Source: Dyadobacter sp. CY343
GTDB taxonomy: Bacteria; Bacteroidota; Bacteroidia; Cytophagales; Spirosomataceae
Direction of reading: 5' to 3'
NCBI RefSeq assembly: GCF_021390335.1
Contig: NZ_JAJUXK010000004.1
Coordinates: 248,001 to 312,000, forward strand
Length of the DNA: 64,000 nucleotides
The translations under genes were made by a program, and so were the position numbers. Shown piece by piece: positions 21,523 through 30,591 of the stretch. A model generated the notes under the pieces. It did not search any database and was not told the origin of the DNA. It saw only the letters and a program-made list of their open reading frames with translations. Positions within the stretch are counted from its first letter, which is position 1. Every line of letters starts with the position of its first letter.

Positions 21523-22075
21523 CGTCAGGTGTATTAGCTGCTGAATCCTTGTCCAGATATACATCCAGCAAGCCTTCGGGCAGGTTAACCAGCAATTGCT
21601 TGTTCAGTTTGTCCGCCTTTAAAACGATCTCCACCGCGGTCGGAATCAGTATTTCAGTACCTTGATAATCCATCGCGATCAAGTCTTGTCCGTTCAGCGA
21701 ATATACTTCGCGGATAATGCCAAGTTCACCGATAGTCTGATCCACGACTGTATACCCTTTGATCTCGTGGTAATAGAAATCTTCCTCACCAAGTGGTTCC
21801 AGGTTTTCCAGCGGCAGATAGAGCGAACTTCCTACCAAAGCCTGAGCCTTCGCCATTGTATCGACATCTTCAAAAGAAACAATAGCATTGCTTTGCTTCT
21901 GAAGGTTGATATCCTGGATAAAGTATGGAACCAGCTCTCCTTTTATTTCGACATAAACAGATTCCAGTCCATCATAATCATCGGGATAATCCACATCCAG
22001 AAAAATGACTACGTTACCCGCCGTGCCGTGGGTCCTGACGATATATCCCAGTAAAAAACAATTATCCTGTGTCAT
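21512..22075 (-). CDS. rimM: 16S rRNA processing protein RimM
   Basis: 187 residues, beginning [25 protein letters not shown], the RimM N-terminal beta-barrel. The linker and PRC-barrel C-terminus follow, including [16 protein letters not shown] (about 98-113) and [31 protein letters not shown] ending. It binds ribosomal protein S19 and assists 30S head maturation. It sits between rpsP and trmD; a hairpin with a T-run (22101-22138) separates it from rpsP. Confidence 0.93.
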   Translation of the reverse strand: MTQDNCFLLGYIVRTHGTAGNVVIFLDVDYPDDYDGLESVYVEIKGELVPYFIQDINLQKQSNAIVSFEDVDTMAKAQALVGSSLYLPLENLEPLGEEDFYYHEIKGYTVVDQTIGELGIIREVYSLNGQDLIAMDYQGTEILIPTAVEIVLKADKLNKQLLVNLPEGLLDVYLDKDSAANTPDDAD

Positions 22076-22100
22076 GGATAATAAAGAAATAAGGATGAAT

Positions 22101-22138
22101 ATAAAAAAGTATGAGTCTGCACGGAATTACCGACAGAC
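22101..22138 (-). terminator. Terminator-like hairpin between rpsP and rimM (possible attenuator)
   Basis: On the minus strand a stem GTCTG-T-CGG pairs with CCG-TG-CAGAC across a TAATT loop (22115-22138), followed a few bases later by a T6 run (22103-22108). It would allow rpsP to be made in excess over rimM-trmD by partial termination. Confidence 0.5.
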
Positions 22139-22162
22139 CCATCAAAAGCATTGAAGCAATAA

Positions 22163-22825
22163 TTATTCCGCAGATTTTTCCGGAGTTGTAGCAGCAGGTG
22201 CTTCGGTTTCGGTTGCAGCTTCGGGTGCTGTTTCAGCTTCGGGTGCTGTTTCAGCTTCCGTTGCAGTTTCAACTTCCGGTGCAGTTTCAGTTGCGTCAGA
22301 AACTTCTCCTGCAACTTCGTCCTGTACTTCTTCAACCTCTTCAACTTCACTAACCGGCTCAACAGGAGGCGCATTTTTCTTAGCGATCGCTTCTGCACGA
22401 GTTTGGCTCACTTTACGTTCTGCATCAAGTTTCGCCTGCTTTTCAGCATTTTGTTTTTGAGACATCGTATCAGCCGCAGTAGCTTTGCGATCTGTTTTTG
22501 AGCCCTTCCACTCTTCGAAACGTGTATCTGCAACTTCCTGTGTGATTGCACCTTTCAACACACCAACTTGCAAGTGCTTACGTAACAAAACACCTTCGTG
22601 TTGCAAAATTGAACGTGCTGTGTCAGTTGGCTGAGCTCCTTTCAAAAGCCAGTCAACCGCCTTGCCTGATTCCAAAACGATGGAAGCAGGATTTGTACCT
22701 GGGTTGTAGATACCCAATTTTTCGATGAAGCGACCATCACGTGGTGCTCTGGCATCTGCTACTACGATATCGTAGATCGCTTTCTTTTTGCGTCCACGAC
22801 GCGCTAACCTAATTTTAACTGCCAT
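22163..22825 (-). CDS. rpsP: Ribosomal protein bS16 with long acidic C-terminal tail
   Basis: 220 residues from the ATG at 22825 (MAVKIRLARRGRKKKAIYDIVVADARAPRDGRFIEKLGIYNPGT-type start). Residues 1-85 are the standard S16 domain. A basic and then strongly acidic extension follows, with repeats such as ETAPEAETAPEA in residues 157-220; the E. coli protein ends near residue 82. Extended S16 tails are common in Bacteroidota, but this one is long and low in complexity. Frames upstream to 23086 are untranslated leader. A TACATTTG -7 element lies at 22872-22879. Confidence 0.93.
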   Translation of the reverse strand: MAVKIRLARRGRKKKAIYDIVVADARAPRDGRFIEKLGIYNPGTNPASIVLESGKAVDWLLKGAQPTDTARSILQHEGVLLRKHLQVGVLKGAITQEVADTRFEEWKGSKTDRKATAADTMSQKQNAEKQAKLDAERKVSQTRAEAIAKKNAPPVEPVSEVEEVEEVQDEVAGEVSDATETAPEVETATEAETAPEAETAPEAATETEAPAATTPEKSAE

Positions 22826-22871
22826 TTTGAATTTGTTATAGCGGGAACTCGTCCCTTGATTAAACAGGGTG

Positions 22872-22879
22872 CAAATGTA
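22872..22879 (-). promoter_or_regulatory. -7 promoter element for rpsP-rimM-trmD
   Basis: TACATTTG on the minus strand fits TAnnTTTG and lies 47 bases upstream of the rpsP ATG. No strong -33 TTTG is visible at the usual distance, so only the -7 box is called. Confidence 0.55.
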
Positions 22880-22915
22880 AGAAATTATCTCCGTTTTTAA
22901 TATAGAGGCATAAAA

Positions 22916-22943
22916 AAAGGGAAGACATTGCTGTCTTCCCTTT
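22916..22943 (-). terminator. Strong intrinsic terminator after the OmpA-family gene
   Basis: A perfect 12-bp stem AAAGGGAAGACA / TGTCTTCCCTTT closes a 4-base loop and continues into a run of T on the minus strand. It ends the leftward ompA-type transcript before the rpsP promoter. Confidence 0.85.
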
Positions 22944-22961
22944 GTATTTTTTCCTTCCGGA

Positions 22962-24470
22962 CTACCTGCGGAAACCAGCAGGATATGTAGAGCGGATCGA
23001 GTTGTTTGGCAATATTTTGATTTCAACACGACGGTTAGACTGCAAGCCTTCCACTGTTGTATTCTCTGCGATCGGGCGATATTCACCGTAGTATTCAGCG
23101 ATGATACGGCTTGGATCTGTCAGACCTGCACGAACCAGGAATCTTTTCGCTGCATCAACCCTGCGACGTGAAAGTGACACGTTATAGCTATCAGAAGCAC
23201 GTGCATCTGTATGACCTACAAGTACGATACGGCAATTGGTACGCATGTTCAAGAGCTCAACTACTTTGCTCAATGTTTCTTTCGAAGGATTGCGGATGAT
23301 TGCTTTGTCAGTGTCAAATTCGATGTTACTGAACAATGCTTCGCACTCGTCTTTCGGCAGGTTGTTTTTGATAGCGTCTCTGATGATCTTATCGATATCC
23401 AATGCAACACCACCACCTGAAACAATGCTACCAGCAGGAGTATTAGGTTCTTTATCAAACAAATCTGCTACACCGTCACCATCAGTATCTGTGTAAAGAC
23501 GTGGATCAACCGGCTTAGGCATATTCGCTTTTGCAATTGAATCTGCATCTTCCATAGTTGGATTGTATGGAACAGGGATCAATTGCTGAGGATTAGCCCA
23601 ACGTAGGTGGTAACGTCCGCTGGCTGCATCATATTTACCGCCTTTTGCTCTTACTGCATTTTTACCCAGTTTATAAGTTAATGCAAGAGAAAGCATTCCG
23701 TAAGCATCGTTTCTTGAATCTCCTTTTGCAAACGTCCAGATACCATCTTGTTTCACGTAATCACTCAGGCCACCAACAGTAGCATCAAGTTTTTCTGTAT
23801 TAACGAAATTGTGGGTATAATCAAGACCAAGATCAAATCTAGGAGTCAGCTCATAATGCAAAGTAAAACCAGCTGGAACAACCCATTCACGAGTGTAGAC
23901 AGAACCATTACGCTCCCATTTACCTGCTGTTTTAGAGCTGTTTTCTGTGTTGGTTGAGAAACTGCTTGAAACGCCGGTTGTGATGTTCGTGTAATCTACA
24001 TCGGTGTGATAGTAGATGATACCTGCACCCAAGTGAGCGTCAAACTTCCATCTTCTCAGCTTGTTATAACCTAACAGAAGACGACTTACATTCATTGTAC
24101 CATCAAGTGTTACCTGAACAAATGACGGGCTGTTGAATGTTGCGCTGTAAGTATGATTTGTGATAGAGCTCAGGTGATTGTCCTTAGCTCCCTGCAAACG
24201 TCCGTTATATCCGACAATCTGCACACCGAAGATCGGCGATAATTGCTTATTAATCGAAAGGCCCCAGCCACCGGTGAGTTCTTCTCTATCCCCGCGCTTG
24301 AAGCCACTGTATTGCGATAAATCTCCGAAGAATTTGGTAATCCCTCCGTATCCGGTAATGGACCAGGTATTCATTTTATTGGGTCCATCGTACGTTCGAT
24401 TTTGAGCGAACGTATCCAAACTCAGCAGGGACAAACAAAGGAAAACAAAGTAAAGATTCTTTTTCTTCAT
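22962..24470 (-). CDS. OmpA-family outer membrane protein with C-terminal peptidoglycan-binding domain
   Basis: 502 residues from the ATG at 24470 (MKKKNLYFVFLCLSLL); a GTG nine bases upstream is less likely. A signal peptide ends after TFAQ. Residues about 25-270 should form an outer-membrane beta-barrel. A linker contains a thrombospondin type 3-like calcium motif DTDGDGVADLFDKEP (about 325-340). The OmpA_C domain spans about 370-490, with NIEFDTDKAII and VLVGHTDARASDSYNVSLSRRR, the diaminopimelate-binding Asp/Arg region. It likely anchors the outer membrane to peptidoglycan. It is a single-gene unit with a strong terminator. Confidence 0.92.
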   Translation of the reverse strand: MKKKNLYFVFLCLSLLSLDTFAQNRTYDGPNKMNTWSITGYGGITKFFGDLSQYSGFKRGDREELTGGWGLSINKQLSPIFGVQIVGYNGRLQGAKDNHLSSITNHTYSATFNSPSFVQVTLDGTMNVSRLLLGYNKLRRWKFDAHLGAGIIYYHTDVDYTNITTGVSSSFSTNTENSSKTAGKWERNGSVYTREWVVPAGFTLHYELTPRFDLGLDYTHNFVNTEKLDATVGGLSDYVKQDGIWTFAKGDSRNDAYGMLSLALTYKLGKNAVRAKGGKYDAASGRYHLRWANPQQLIPVPYNPTMEDADSIAKANMPKPVDPRLYTDTDGDGVADLFDKEPNTPAGSIVSGGGVALDIDKIIRDAIKNNLPKDECEALFSNIEFDTDKAIIRNPSKETLSKVVELLNMRTNCRIVLVGHTDARASDSYNVSLSRRRVDAAKRFLVRAGLTDPSRIIAEYYGEYRPIAENTTVEGLQSNRRVEIKILPNNSIRSTYPAGFRR

Positions 24471-24532
24471 GGGAAACACGCGTTATGTGATTCAATATTG
24501 CACTGTAAAATAAACTCAAAAACAAGAAAAAA

Positions 24533-24945
24533 GGGTAAGCCTATAAGCCGGATTCTGTTCCTTTTAAGCGTTTGACAACCCAAAAGACTCCTACCATTTA
24601 TCCAGAATTCAGGTCACCCTGAATCTCTAACGATCTACCCGTGTCAGCGTTTCGAAAAACGGAAGCGAGTAGCCTCACTAACTAACACCTATTTGATCTT
24701 TCAGCCCGTAAGGTTTACCCTGCCCCGTCTGTCACCAGCCGGGCGGTGGGCTCTTACTCCACCGTTTCACCCTTACCTCGGTATATAAAAAACATGCCAA
24801 GGCGGTATCATTTCTGTGGCACTGGCTGTCAACAGGCCGTTTCCAATCTGTTGCCTTCCCGTTAGGAAGTACGGTACTCTGTGCTGCCCGGACTTTCCTC
24901 TTCGATAAAAATACCGCAGCGGTAGGACAGCTCACTCCTTTCCTC
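24533..24945 (-). ncRNA. rnpB: RNase P RNA (bacterial type A-like)
   Basis: The minus strand carries the RNase P RNA landmarks: near the 5' end GAGGAAAGTCCGGGC (24889-24903 region) and near the 3' end ACAGAATCCGGCTTAT (24545-24560 region). The ends GAGTGAGC and GCTTACCC can pair as helix P1 with one mismatch. The RNA is about 410 nucleotides, normal for the class. It trims tRNA 5' leaders. A TAGCTTTG promoter box sits just upstream and a T6 run follows the P1 3' strand. No coding frame here is credible. Confidence 0.95.
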
Positions 24946-24951
24946 TGACCA

Positions 24952-24959
24952 CAAAGCTA
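24952..24959 (-). promoter_or_regulatory. -7 promoter element of rnpB
   Basis: TAGCTTTG on the minus strand is an exact TAnnTTTG match placed about 8-10 bases before the predicted RNA 5' end. A TTG further upstream is at a longer than usual distance. Confidence 0.65.
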
Positions 24960-25046
24960 ACAAATACTTTCTTTTGATTAGCAGTCAATATACTATAAAA
25001 AGTAAAAATTTATGGTACAGATACGCATTATTCCATTGGTTTTCTG

Positions 25047-26507
25047 TCAGATTCCCTTCATTCCGTCGACCTTCAAATTCACTTTTCCGTGTGCAAAAAC
25101 GACTGAATATAAATGTTTTGGAGTAAGATAAACTTTGTCCGGCTGAATGTCCGAAAGCGTTCCTTTCAGTGTGACTCCGTCTGTAACCTTGTAGTTACCA
25201 AGCGCTTTCTGAATTGTCTTTTTCGCTTCGGTAATTTGGTCGCCTACCGGAAAAGTCATTTTCTTCTCCATCATCCTGCTGAACTGCCCCTGCAATAACC
25301 AGCCCGCCGTACGTACAATCGTATTTCTCGTTTCGAGGTCATAATCAAGACCTTTTAAAGACAACTGCTGAGTCAAAGGATCATAATAAGGTATGCCTTT
25401 TAGATAAATATAACCCGAAATGCTCCCGGCAAGCCCCGCTTTGATCACCAGCTTGTCATTCTGACCATACAATTCAACAGAAGTAACATTGACTTTGTAT
25501 TGTCCACCTAGAAATGAAAAAGTTTCCCCGGCCATTTTCGCAGTAGCGAGCCGGCCCGCATCCTCATAGGAAACCAGACTAATTAACCCTACCTTAAAAT
25601 CGTCCGTTACTTTTGGGGTTATCTGTAAGTCAGGCAGTTTTTGAACCGCAGTTACGGTTGGTTTGGTGGCCGAGGTGATTGTTTGGGTATATCCTTTGAT
25701 ACCAAGTACCGCCCGAATCACACCGTTTTTTGCCAGTAGCGGCGTCATTACCACGCTGGTTGGAACTACTACGAGCCAGGTATCATATTCTTCGGCAAGC
25801 ATAACCGGCTGTCGCACAATGTTCCAGGCCAGTTCGGCATTCTTTTTCAGTTCAAGATTATTGGCTACTTCCTGGTCAATCGCCTCTGTGATCTTGTCAA
25901 AGTTTTTATTTAGCATCCGGCTCGCCATACTTTTAATAGGAATATTGAGGCCGGCAACCTTCACGCTCGGGTCGGAGATCCAATCATAACTATCTACGTA
26001 AGTTTCCGATTTAACCTGCCAATTTGGAGAAATACCGATCTTGGAAATCAGGCGAATACGGATTGAAAATTCAGTGTCTTTATAACCTGACATCGTGATA
26101 CCCAGCGGACTGATTTTGTAGCCCGCACTAACCCAGATTTTTAACGGGACTTCAAAAAGAAAAGAAGAATCAATCGCCACTACACGGATCGGGCTGATCT
26201 TCCAAACCTTCGCTTTGAGGTTATCATTATCCTCGTCTTCATAACTGTTGTCCTCATAAATCAGCCCCTTGATTTTCGCATTGATCTGATTCTCAATTTC
26301 CTTCACCGATAATTCGATCGGCACATTCATCACCGACAAATGCTTCTCATTCTGAATTGCCTTATCGGAATACATATATTCTTCCATAGGTGCTTGAGGG
26401 GAGGTACTTTTAGGCCGGCACTGCCACTGGCTACAGACAATGGCTGCCAAACAAAAAACATATAATATCCTGGCCAGCAGGTTACTTGATTTTGACGAGG
26501 GTCGCAC
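25047..26507 (-). CDS. DUF4403 family lipoprotein
   Basis: 486 residues. A GTG start at 26505-26507 is chosen because it directly precedes the signal sequence LLARILYVFCLAAIVCSQWQC, whose Cys30 is a plausible lipid attachment site; no ATG precedes it. The body matches DUF4403 (beta-rich envelope proteins of unknown function, common in Bacteroidota and Proteobacteria), with phrases like VPIELSVKEIENQINAKI and a repeated two-lobe pattern. The start overlaps the 3' end of the DUF2027-Smr gene by 26 bases. It is the last gene of the four-gene leftward operon starting at 30516. Confidence 0.82.
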   Translation of the reverse strand: MRPSSKSSNLLARILYVFCLAAIVCSQWQCRPKSTSPQAPMEEYMYSDKAIQNEKHLSVMNVPIELSVKEIENQINAKIKGLIYEDNSYEDEDNDNLKAKVWKISPIRVVAIDSSFLFEVPLKIWVSAGYKISPLGITMSGYKDTEFSIRIRLISKIGISPNWQVKSETYVDSYDWISDPSVKVAGLNIPIKSMASRMLNKNFDKITEAIDQEVANNLELKKNAELAWNIVRQPVMLAEEYDTWLVVVPTSVVMTPLLAKNGVIRAVLGIKGYTQTITSATKPTVTAVQKLPDLQITPKVTDDFKVGLISLVSYEDAGRLATAKMAGETFSFLGGQYKVNVTSVELYGQNDKLVIKAGLAGSISGYIYLKGIPYYDPLTQQLSLKGLDYDLETRNTIVRTAGWLLQGQFSRMMEKKMTFPVGDQITEAKKTIQKALGNYKVTDGVTLKGTLSDIQPDKVYLTPKHLYSVVFAHGKVNLKVDGMKGI

Positions 26508-27465
26508 CGTATCCGAATTTGTCTTTTAACGCATCTTTAAAATAAGCCACATGCTTGTTCTTGCTCAACCGCCGGTGCAATTCATTTTTTAGCGCCCCGC
26601 TGCCCGCTCCGTGAATGAATGTAATTTCCTCCATTCCGTTTGCAATCGCATTTTCAAGATTTGCTTCAAATGCGCTAAGCTGGGTTTTTACAATATTTTC
26701 ATTAGAAATCCCGGCGGTATCGATCACCAGCTTTTCAATATGCAGATCAACCACCTCATTCGGCTTTTCCAGTTTTACCGGCTCTGCCCCTGCTCCTCTC
26801 AGCATACTCTCTTTCAATGCAACCGAAAGTTCAGTGTCGGGCAGTACCGGTTCTTTTTTCAGATTTTCTTCGTCGAGCTGATAAATAAATGCTTCCTTTT
26901 CCAGTACAGGCGCTTTTCTCTTGCTTTTATAAAAAGATTGGGCGCGGCACTTTATTTTTTTGGTTAAAGATTGAGGCAACAAATGCTTTCCTTCCCTGAA
27001 ATACAAAACATTCAGTTCAAAAACAGGCCACTCTTCAAAATCTTTCATCAAAACCTCCGCGAGTTTTTGCGACTGTCGCGGCTGCAATGTACCCGCGCCC
27101 AGCCCGGTTTGCACCTGATTTTGAATGGACGAAGCGGTGAAAGGCAGGATCCAGTCTGTATTGTTAATAATATGTACCGTCAGCGATTTATCATTAATTG
27201 ATACAAAGGCGAGATAAATACCCTTTTCGGCAAAAGGTGCATTGCGCGGAACGATCACGTCCGACTTCGCTGTCACTTTCCCGGTATCCGGTCCCTTTTG
27301 CATCCGTTGCGACTCGACGGGCGAAATAGTAACTACCTCATTGCGCAGCACAGGAATCCTGAAACCATCTTCAATTTCAATTTCAACCACATTTCCAGGC
27401 AAAAAAGCATAGATAATGCCTTCCTCCCGCCCATGTAACAATCTTACTTTATCTCCAATATTCAT
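26482..27465 (-). CDS. DUF2027 / Smr-domain protein
   Basis: 327 residues from the ATG at 27465 (MNIGDKVRLLHGREEG); a TTG start at 27504 would abut the upstream stop and adds no conserved sequence. The N-terminal 60 residues resemble an SH3-like beta-barrel, the middle is the DUF2027 beta-sandwich, and residues about 235-327 are a Smr domain with DLHIEKLV and the HGAGSGALKNELHRRL motif. Smr domains are nicking endonucleases or RNA-binding modules found in MutS2 and ribosome-rescue nucleases. The DUF2027-Smr arrangement is typical of Bacteroidota; its substrate is unknown. Confidence 0.85.
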   Translation of the reverse strand: MNIGDKVRLLHGREEGIIYAFLPGNVVEIEIEDGFRIPVLRNEVVTISPVESQRMQKGPDTGKVTAKSDVIVPRNAPFAEKGIYLAFVSINDKSLTVHIINNTDWILPFTASSIQNQVQTGLGAGTLQPRQSQKLAEVLMKDFEEWPVFELNVLYFREGKHLLPQSLTKKIKCRAQSFYKSKRKAPVLEKEAFIYQLDEENLKKEPVLPDTELSVALKESMLRGAGAEPVKLEKPNEVVDLHIEKLVIDTAGISNENIVKTQLSAFEANLENAIANGMEEITFIHGAGSGALKNELHRRLSKNKHVAYFKDALKDKFGYGATLVKIK

Positions 27466-27500
27466 ATTTAAATGATTTATAAGCCAGTTCTTCCAGGCTG

Positions 27501-28454
27501 TCAAAAATAGAAAGGTTTGAGTCCCACACCATTTCTGCTGAATTGCAGTGCCGGAGCAGGTATCTTCAAAGAATTGGCCAGGAAGCCGATAGTACGAACA
27601 AATTTATTCTTTGTTTTGATCTTGGTCAGGTCAATATCCACTGACAAATAATATTGCCGGTAAGGCCGGTAGCCCATTTTCTTACTCTGGCCCACTTCCG
27701 CTGAAACCATATTATGAATCCCATAACCTACTGAAAAGCAAAGCCACTCTGGCCAGCTGCTACCCGGAAAAAACGATTTCGGACTCGCAGATAACCAATA
27801 CGTTTGTCCATTATAATCTTTCAGCCACCGCTCCGACCAGCTTTTCCCAAGCAACTCAGGCCGCACCTTGGCAAGCGAAGTTGCGTGAAATGAAAACTTT
27901 GGATGAATGCGAACTTCATCCCACAATGCAACCTGCCCAAGGTACAATGCCGACCCGGCAATATTTCCGATCATATCACCCGGTGAAAACCCATAATCCG
28001 GGGAAAATCCATCTAAGATTTCAATAGGAGTTTGAAAAATAATCCCCGAAACTGCGCCGTAGATGAGCATTTGCTTCTTGGATATTCCGGTTTTCTTATA
28101 GAGCGCGGCCGTGTGTCGTGCGATCTGGAATGATGTGTAAACGTGCCCCATTTTGTCCATTTGAAGCCACTCGCGGGAATCGTCCTGGATTGTGAAGTTT
28201 GTTAATGGATGCTTGTACCAGGATTTACTTAATCCGTAGATCGTACCCAGGTACAATGCAGACTGGGCAGCGAAAATCCCGCGTAACATTGCGTAGTTCG
28301 GGGGTTTGATTTCTGCCGAATCAGCGTAAATACTAATTGAAACCGAATCTGCATCCTGCGCATACAGCGGTTGAAAAAAGCAGGTGAAAACGACGAGGAA
28401 TACAGTTGCTAATGTTTTTGACTTTCCTGAAAATGAGCTTCTAATATCCGCCAT
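27501..28454 (-). CDS. DUF2279 family exported protein
   Basis: 317 residues with a signal peptide ending near LYAQ (about residue 32). The core LQMDKMGHVYTSFQIARHTAALYKK (about 94-118) and ILDGFSPDYGFSPGDMIGN (about 147-165) are hallmark DUF2279 segments, with several short hydrophobic stretches. It is predicted to be an envelope protein of unknown function restricted mostly to Bacteroidota. It overlaps the upstream VWA protein gene by 14 bases, so it is translated from the same message. Confidence 0.8.
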   Translation of the reverse strand: MADIRSSFSGKSKTLATVFLVVFTCFFQPLYAQDADSVSISIYADSAEIKPPNYAMLRGIFAAQSALYLGTIYGLSKSWYKHPLTNFTIQDDSREWLQMDKMGHVYTSFQIARHTAALYKKTGISKKQMLIYGAVSGIIFQTPIEILDGFSPDYGFSPGDMIGNIAGSALYLGQVALWDEVRIHPKFSFHATSLAKVRPELLGKSWSERWLKDYNGQTYWLSASPKSFFPGSSWPEWLCFSVGYGIHNMVSAEVGQSKKMGYRPYRQYYLSVDIDLTKIKTKNKFVRTIGFLANSLKIPAPALQFSRNGVGLKPFYF

Positions 28455-30516
28455 GGTACTTTCTTAATCCCCATTCAGCGCCTAGCAGCAGTACCAGCAA
28501 GAAAAACAGCCATTTCATATAGATCAGCTCCACCATTTCTTCTGAACTGTCCAGACGATCAGCGGGGCGGTCGCTTTTCAATTTTTCAACATAAGAAGCC
28601 AGTGATGCGGGCGTTATCATTTCGCCACCCGAGCGGTCGGCCAGCTCGCGCAACATTCCAAAATCAGCAGTTGTATTATTCAATTCCAGATCCACGTTTT
28701 TAACAACAAACTGTCCCGCAGACTTTTCCTGACCCGCCCGGAGCGACGTAGAAGCCACATATCGGTACACACCTTCCTGCAAACCCGTGATACTAAACCT
28801 GGGCGATTCATTGGAATGCGTGTAGGTAAATTGTCTGGTTTTACCCTTTTCATCCGTAATATCGAGCTTCACTTCCTGTCCGTAAATCGGTTCGTAAATG
28901 TCGTTGTAGATTTCAGTCTGAAACGAAACCTGCTCTCCCGCTTCAAATTCATTATTAGTCGGGTAAACGCGGAACTTGCGTTTGTCTTCCCGTAGTGAAA
29001 GTACCTGGATCAGTTTCTGAAAAAGGTTATCTACCACCTCTTGCTTGTTCGTTTGCGCAAATTCCTCCTGCCGCCACTGCCACAATCCCTCTCCCGCCAA
29101 TACAGCGATTTTATGGTCGCTGCTGGTATTTAAAACAAGCAAAGGCTTACTGGTATTCAGCGTGCCTACCTTTTGAAAAAGAATGGTTTCTGTGCCTGAA
29201 GACAAGTTATATTCCCCAAACGGAACAGAAAGTGGTGGCAGCCTTTCGAGTAATTTCAGACTTTCGGGATCAAAATTAAGTTGCTGGAATGCAGGATTAA
29301 ATCGTGCGGTAACTTTATCCAGCTGATTGTTTGAAGTATTGATGATCAGTGAACGATTGAGCGAATTCGCCAGCGGCACCGCGGATTGGTTGCCCAGAAT
29401 AAAGAACAAGGGTGTTTTAGCGTCGATAAACTTTTTGATCTGAGCATTACCCAGCCCAAGTACGTTTGGAATTTGATGCAAAATAACCAGATCATAAGGT
29501 TTCGTTGCTGCGGGAGGATTCGACGAAATAGAAAGGATATTCACATCCACCTCATAATTCTCATTCGCCTCGATCACACTTCTCAGACTTTTAATATCCG
29601 GGTGCGGTGCCAGCGCCATGAGCAGTATTTTCTGTTTTCCGTCAATAATATCAATGTACACATCCCGGCGGTTATTTCGCTTCGACGTTTCGCCGGATAC
29701 CTGCCCTATTTCGAGGGTAAAATGCTGTACTCCTTTTTGATTAGAGGTAGCTTTGAAGTCAATCGCTTTGAAAAAATCTGCCCGGTCGATCGCCACAGTC
29801 TGGGTTTCCAGTACCCGCCCGTTTTGTTTGAGCGTCACCGTAGTGGCCTTACCCGCAAGCCCGTTCGCAGCAATTTCAGCCCGGATCGGGAATTCGTTCC
29901 CGAGGTACGCGATCCTGTTATTGACCACATCTTTAATGCGAATATCCAGATCAGGCACCGTGTCGCCCACTGCCAGCGGGCTTACCTTGAATGGAAAATT
30001 ATTATAAGCCGGCGAAACGCCCTGGTTGACAATACCGTCGGAAACCAGGATCACGTCCGTGAGATTCCGGCCCTCAAAGTTGCTCCGGATGTTTTGGAGC
30101 ATGCCGGTCAGGTCTGTTTTGTTTTTGTTAAATAGGATAGAATCCGGCTGAATTTTCCTGGACGCGCCGCCTAATGTTTCAATACTAACCTCAAAACCGG
30201 ATGCATTCAGTTGCTCAGTAGCATTTGCTACCTCCTTCATTACCGACTTACCAAATTTCCCAACCGACTCCGAATCGTCAATAGCGAAAACGATCTTCGC
30301 TTTATCCACCGAAGTCTCCGTTTTGCGAACAAGCGGACTGAGCAGCAAAAAGCATATGATAGCAACGGTAATTCCGCGAAATGCAGCCAGAATATAATTC
30401 CACTTTTTACCCCAGGAAGCAGTCGGCTGATACAACAGAAAAGCGTACAAAAGCCCCGCTGCAACGCAGAAAATGAGAAACCAGTAAGGAGTTTGAAAGA
30501 TCAGTTCGGACCGCAT
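28441..30516 (-). CDS. Membrane-anchored von Willebrand factor A (VWA) domain protein
   Basis: 691 residues from the ATG at 30516 (MRSELIFQTPYWFLIF). Two N-terminal membrane segments (about 8-25 and 38-60) precede a VWA-like domain whose MIDAS motif is FAIDDSESVGK (D-x-S-x-S), followed by DLTGMLQNI and VILVSDGIVNQG. A beta-sandwich region and a C-terminal membrane helix (WLFFLLVLLLGAEWGL) end the protein. Such proteins bind divalent metal and protein partners in the periplasm; no MoxR ATPase is adjacent. It is the promoter-proximal gene of the operon running to 25047. Confidence 0.85.
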   Translation of the reverse strand: MRSELIFQTPYWFLIFCVAAGLLYAFLLYQPTASWGKKWNYILAAFRGITVAIICFLLLSPLVRKTETSVDKAKIVFAIDDSESVGKFGKSVMKEVANATEQLNASGFEVSIETLGGASRKIQPDSILFNKNKTDLTGMLQNIRSNFEGRNLTDVILVSDGIVNQGVSPAYNNFPFKVSPLAVGDTVPDLDIRIKDVVNNRIAYLGNEFPIRAEIAANGLAGKATTVTLKQNGRVLETQTVAIDRADFFKAIDFKATSNQKGVQHFTLEIGQVSGETSKRNNRRDVYIDIIDGKQKILLMALAPHPDIKSLRSVIEANENYEVDVNILSISSNPPAATKPYDLVILHQIPNVLGLGNAQIKKFIDAKTPLFFILGNQSAVPLANSLNRSLIINTSNNQLDKVTARFNPAFQQLNFDPESLKLLERLPPLSVPFGEYNLSSGTETILFQKVGTLNTSKPLLVLNTSSDHKIAVLAGEGLWQWRQEEFAQTNKQEVVDNLFQKLIQVLSLREDKRKFRVYPTNNEFEAGEQVSFQTEIYNDIYEPIYGQEVKLDITDEKGKTRQFTYTHSNESPRFSITGLQEGVYRYVASTSLRAGQEKSAGQFVVKNVDLELNNTTADFGMLRELADRSGGEMITPASLASYVEKLKSDRPADRLDSSEEMVELIYMKWLFFLLVLLLGAEWGLRKYHGGY

Positions 30517-30591
30517 GTGCTCGGAGTCAATAGCTGGCAATGTTACAATATACAATGAAACAGCCAGCTATTCTACTAACGCAAAAAGACA

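Noticed and set aside
22072..22398. 108-residue Lys/Leu-rich frame
   Set aside because: It is the out-of-frame reading of the repetitive S16 tail.
29386..30135. 249-residue plus-strand frame
   Set aside because: Antisense to the VWA protein gene; no domain.
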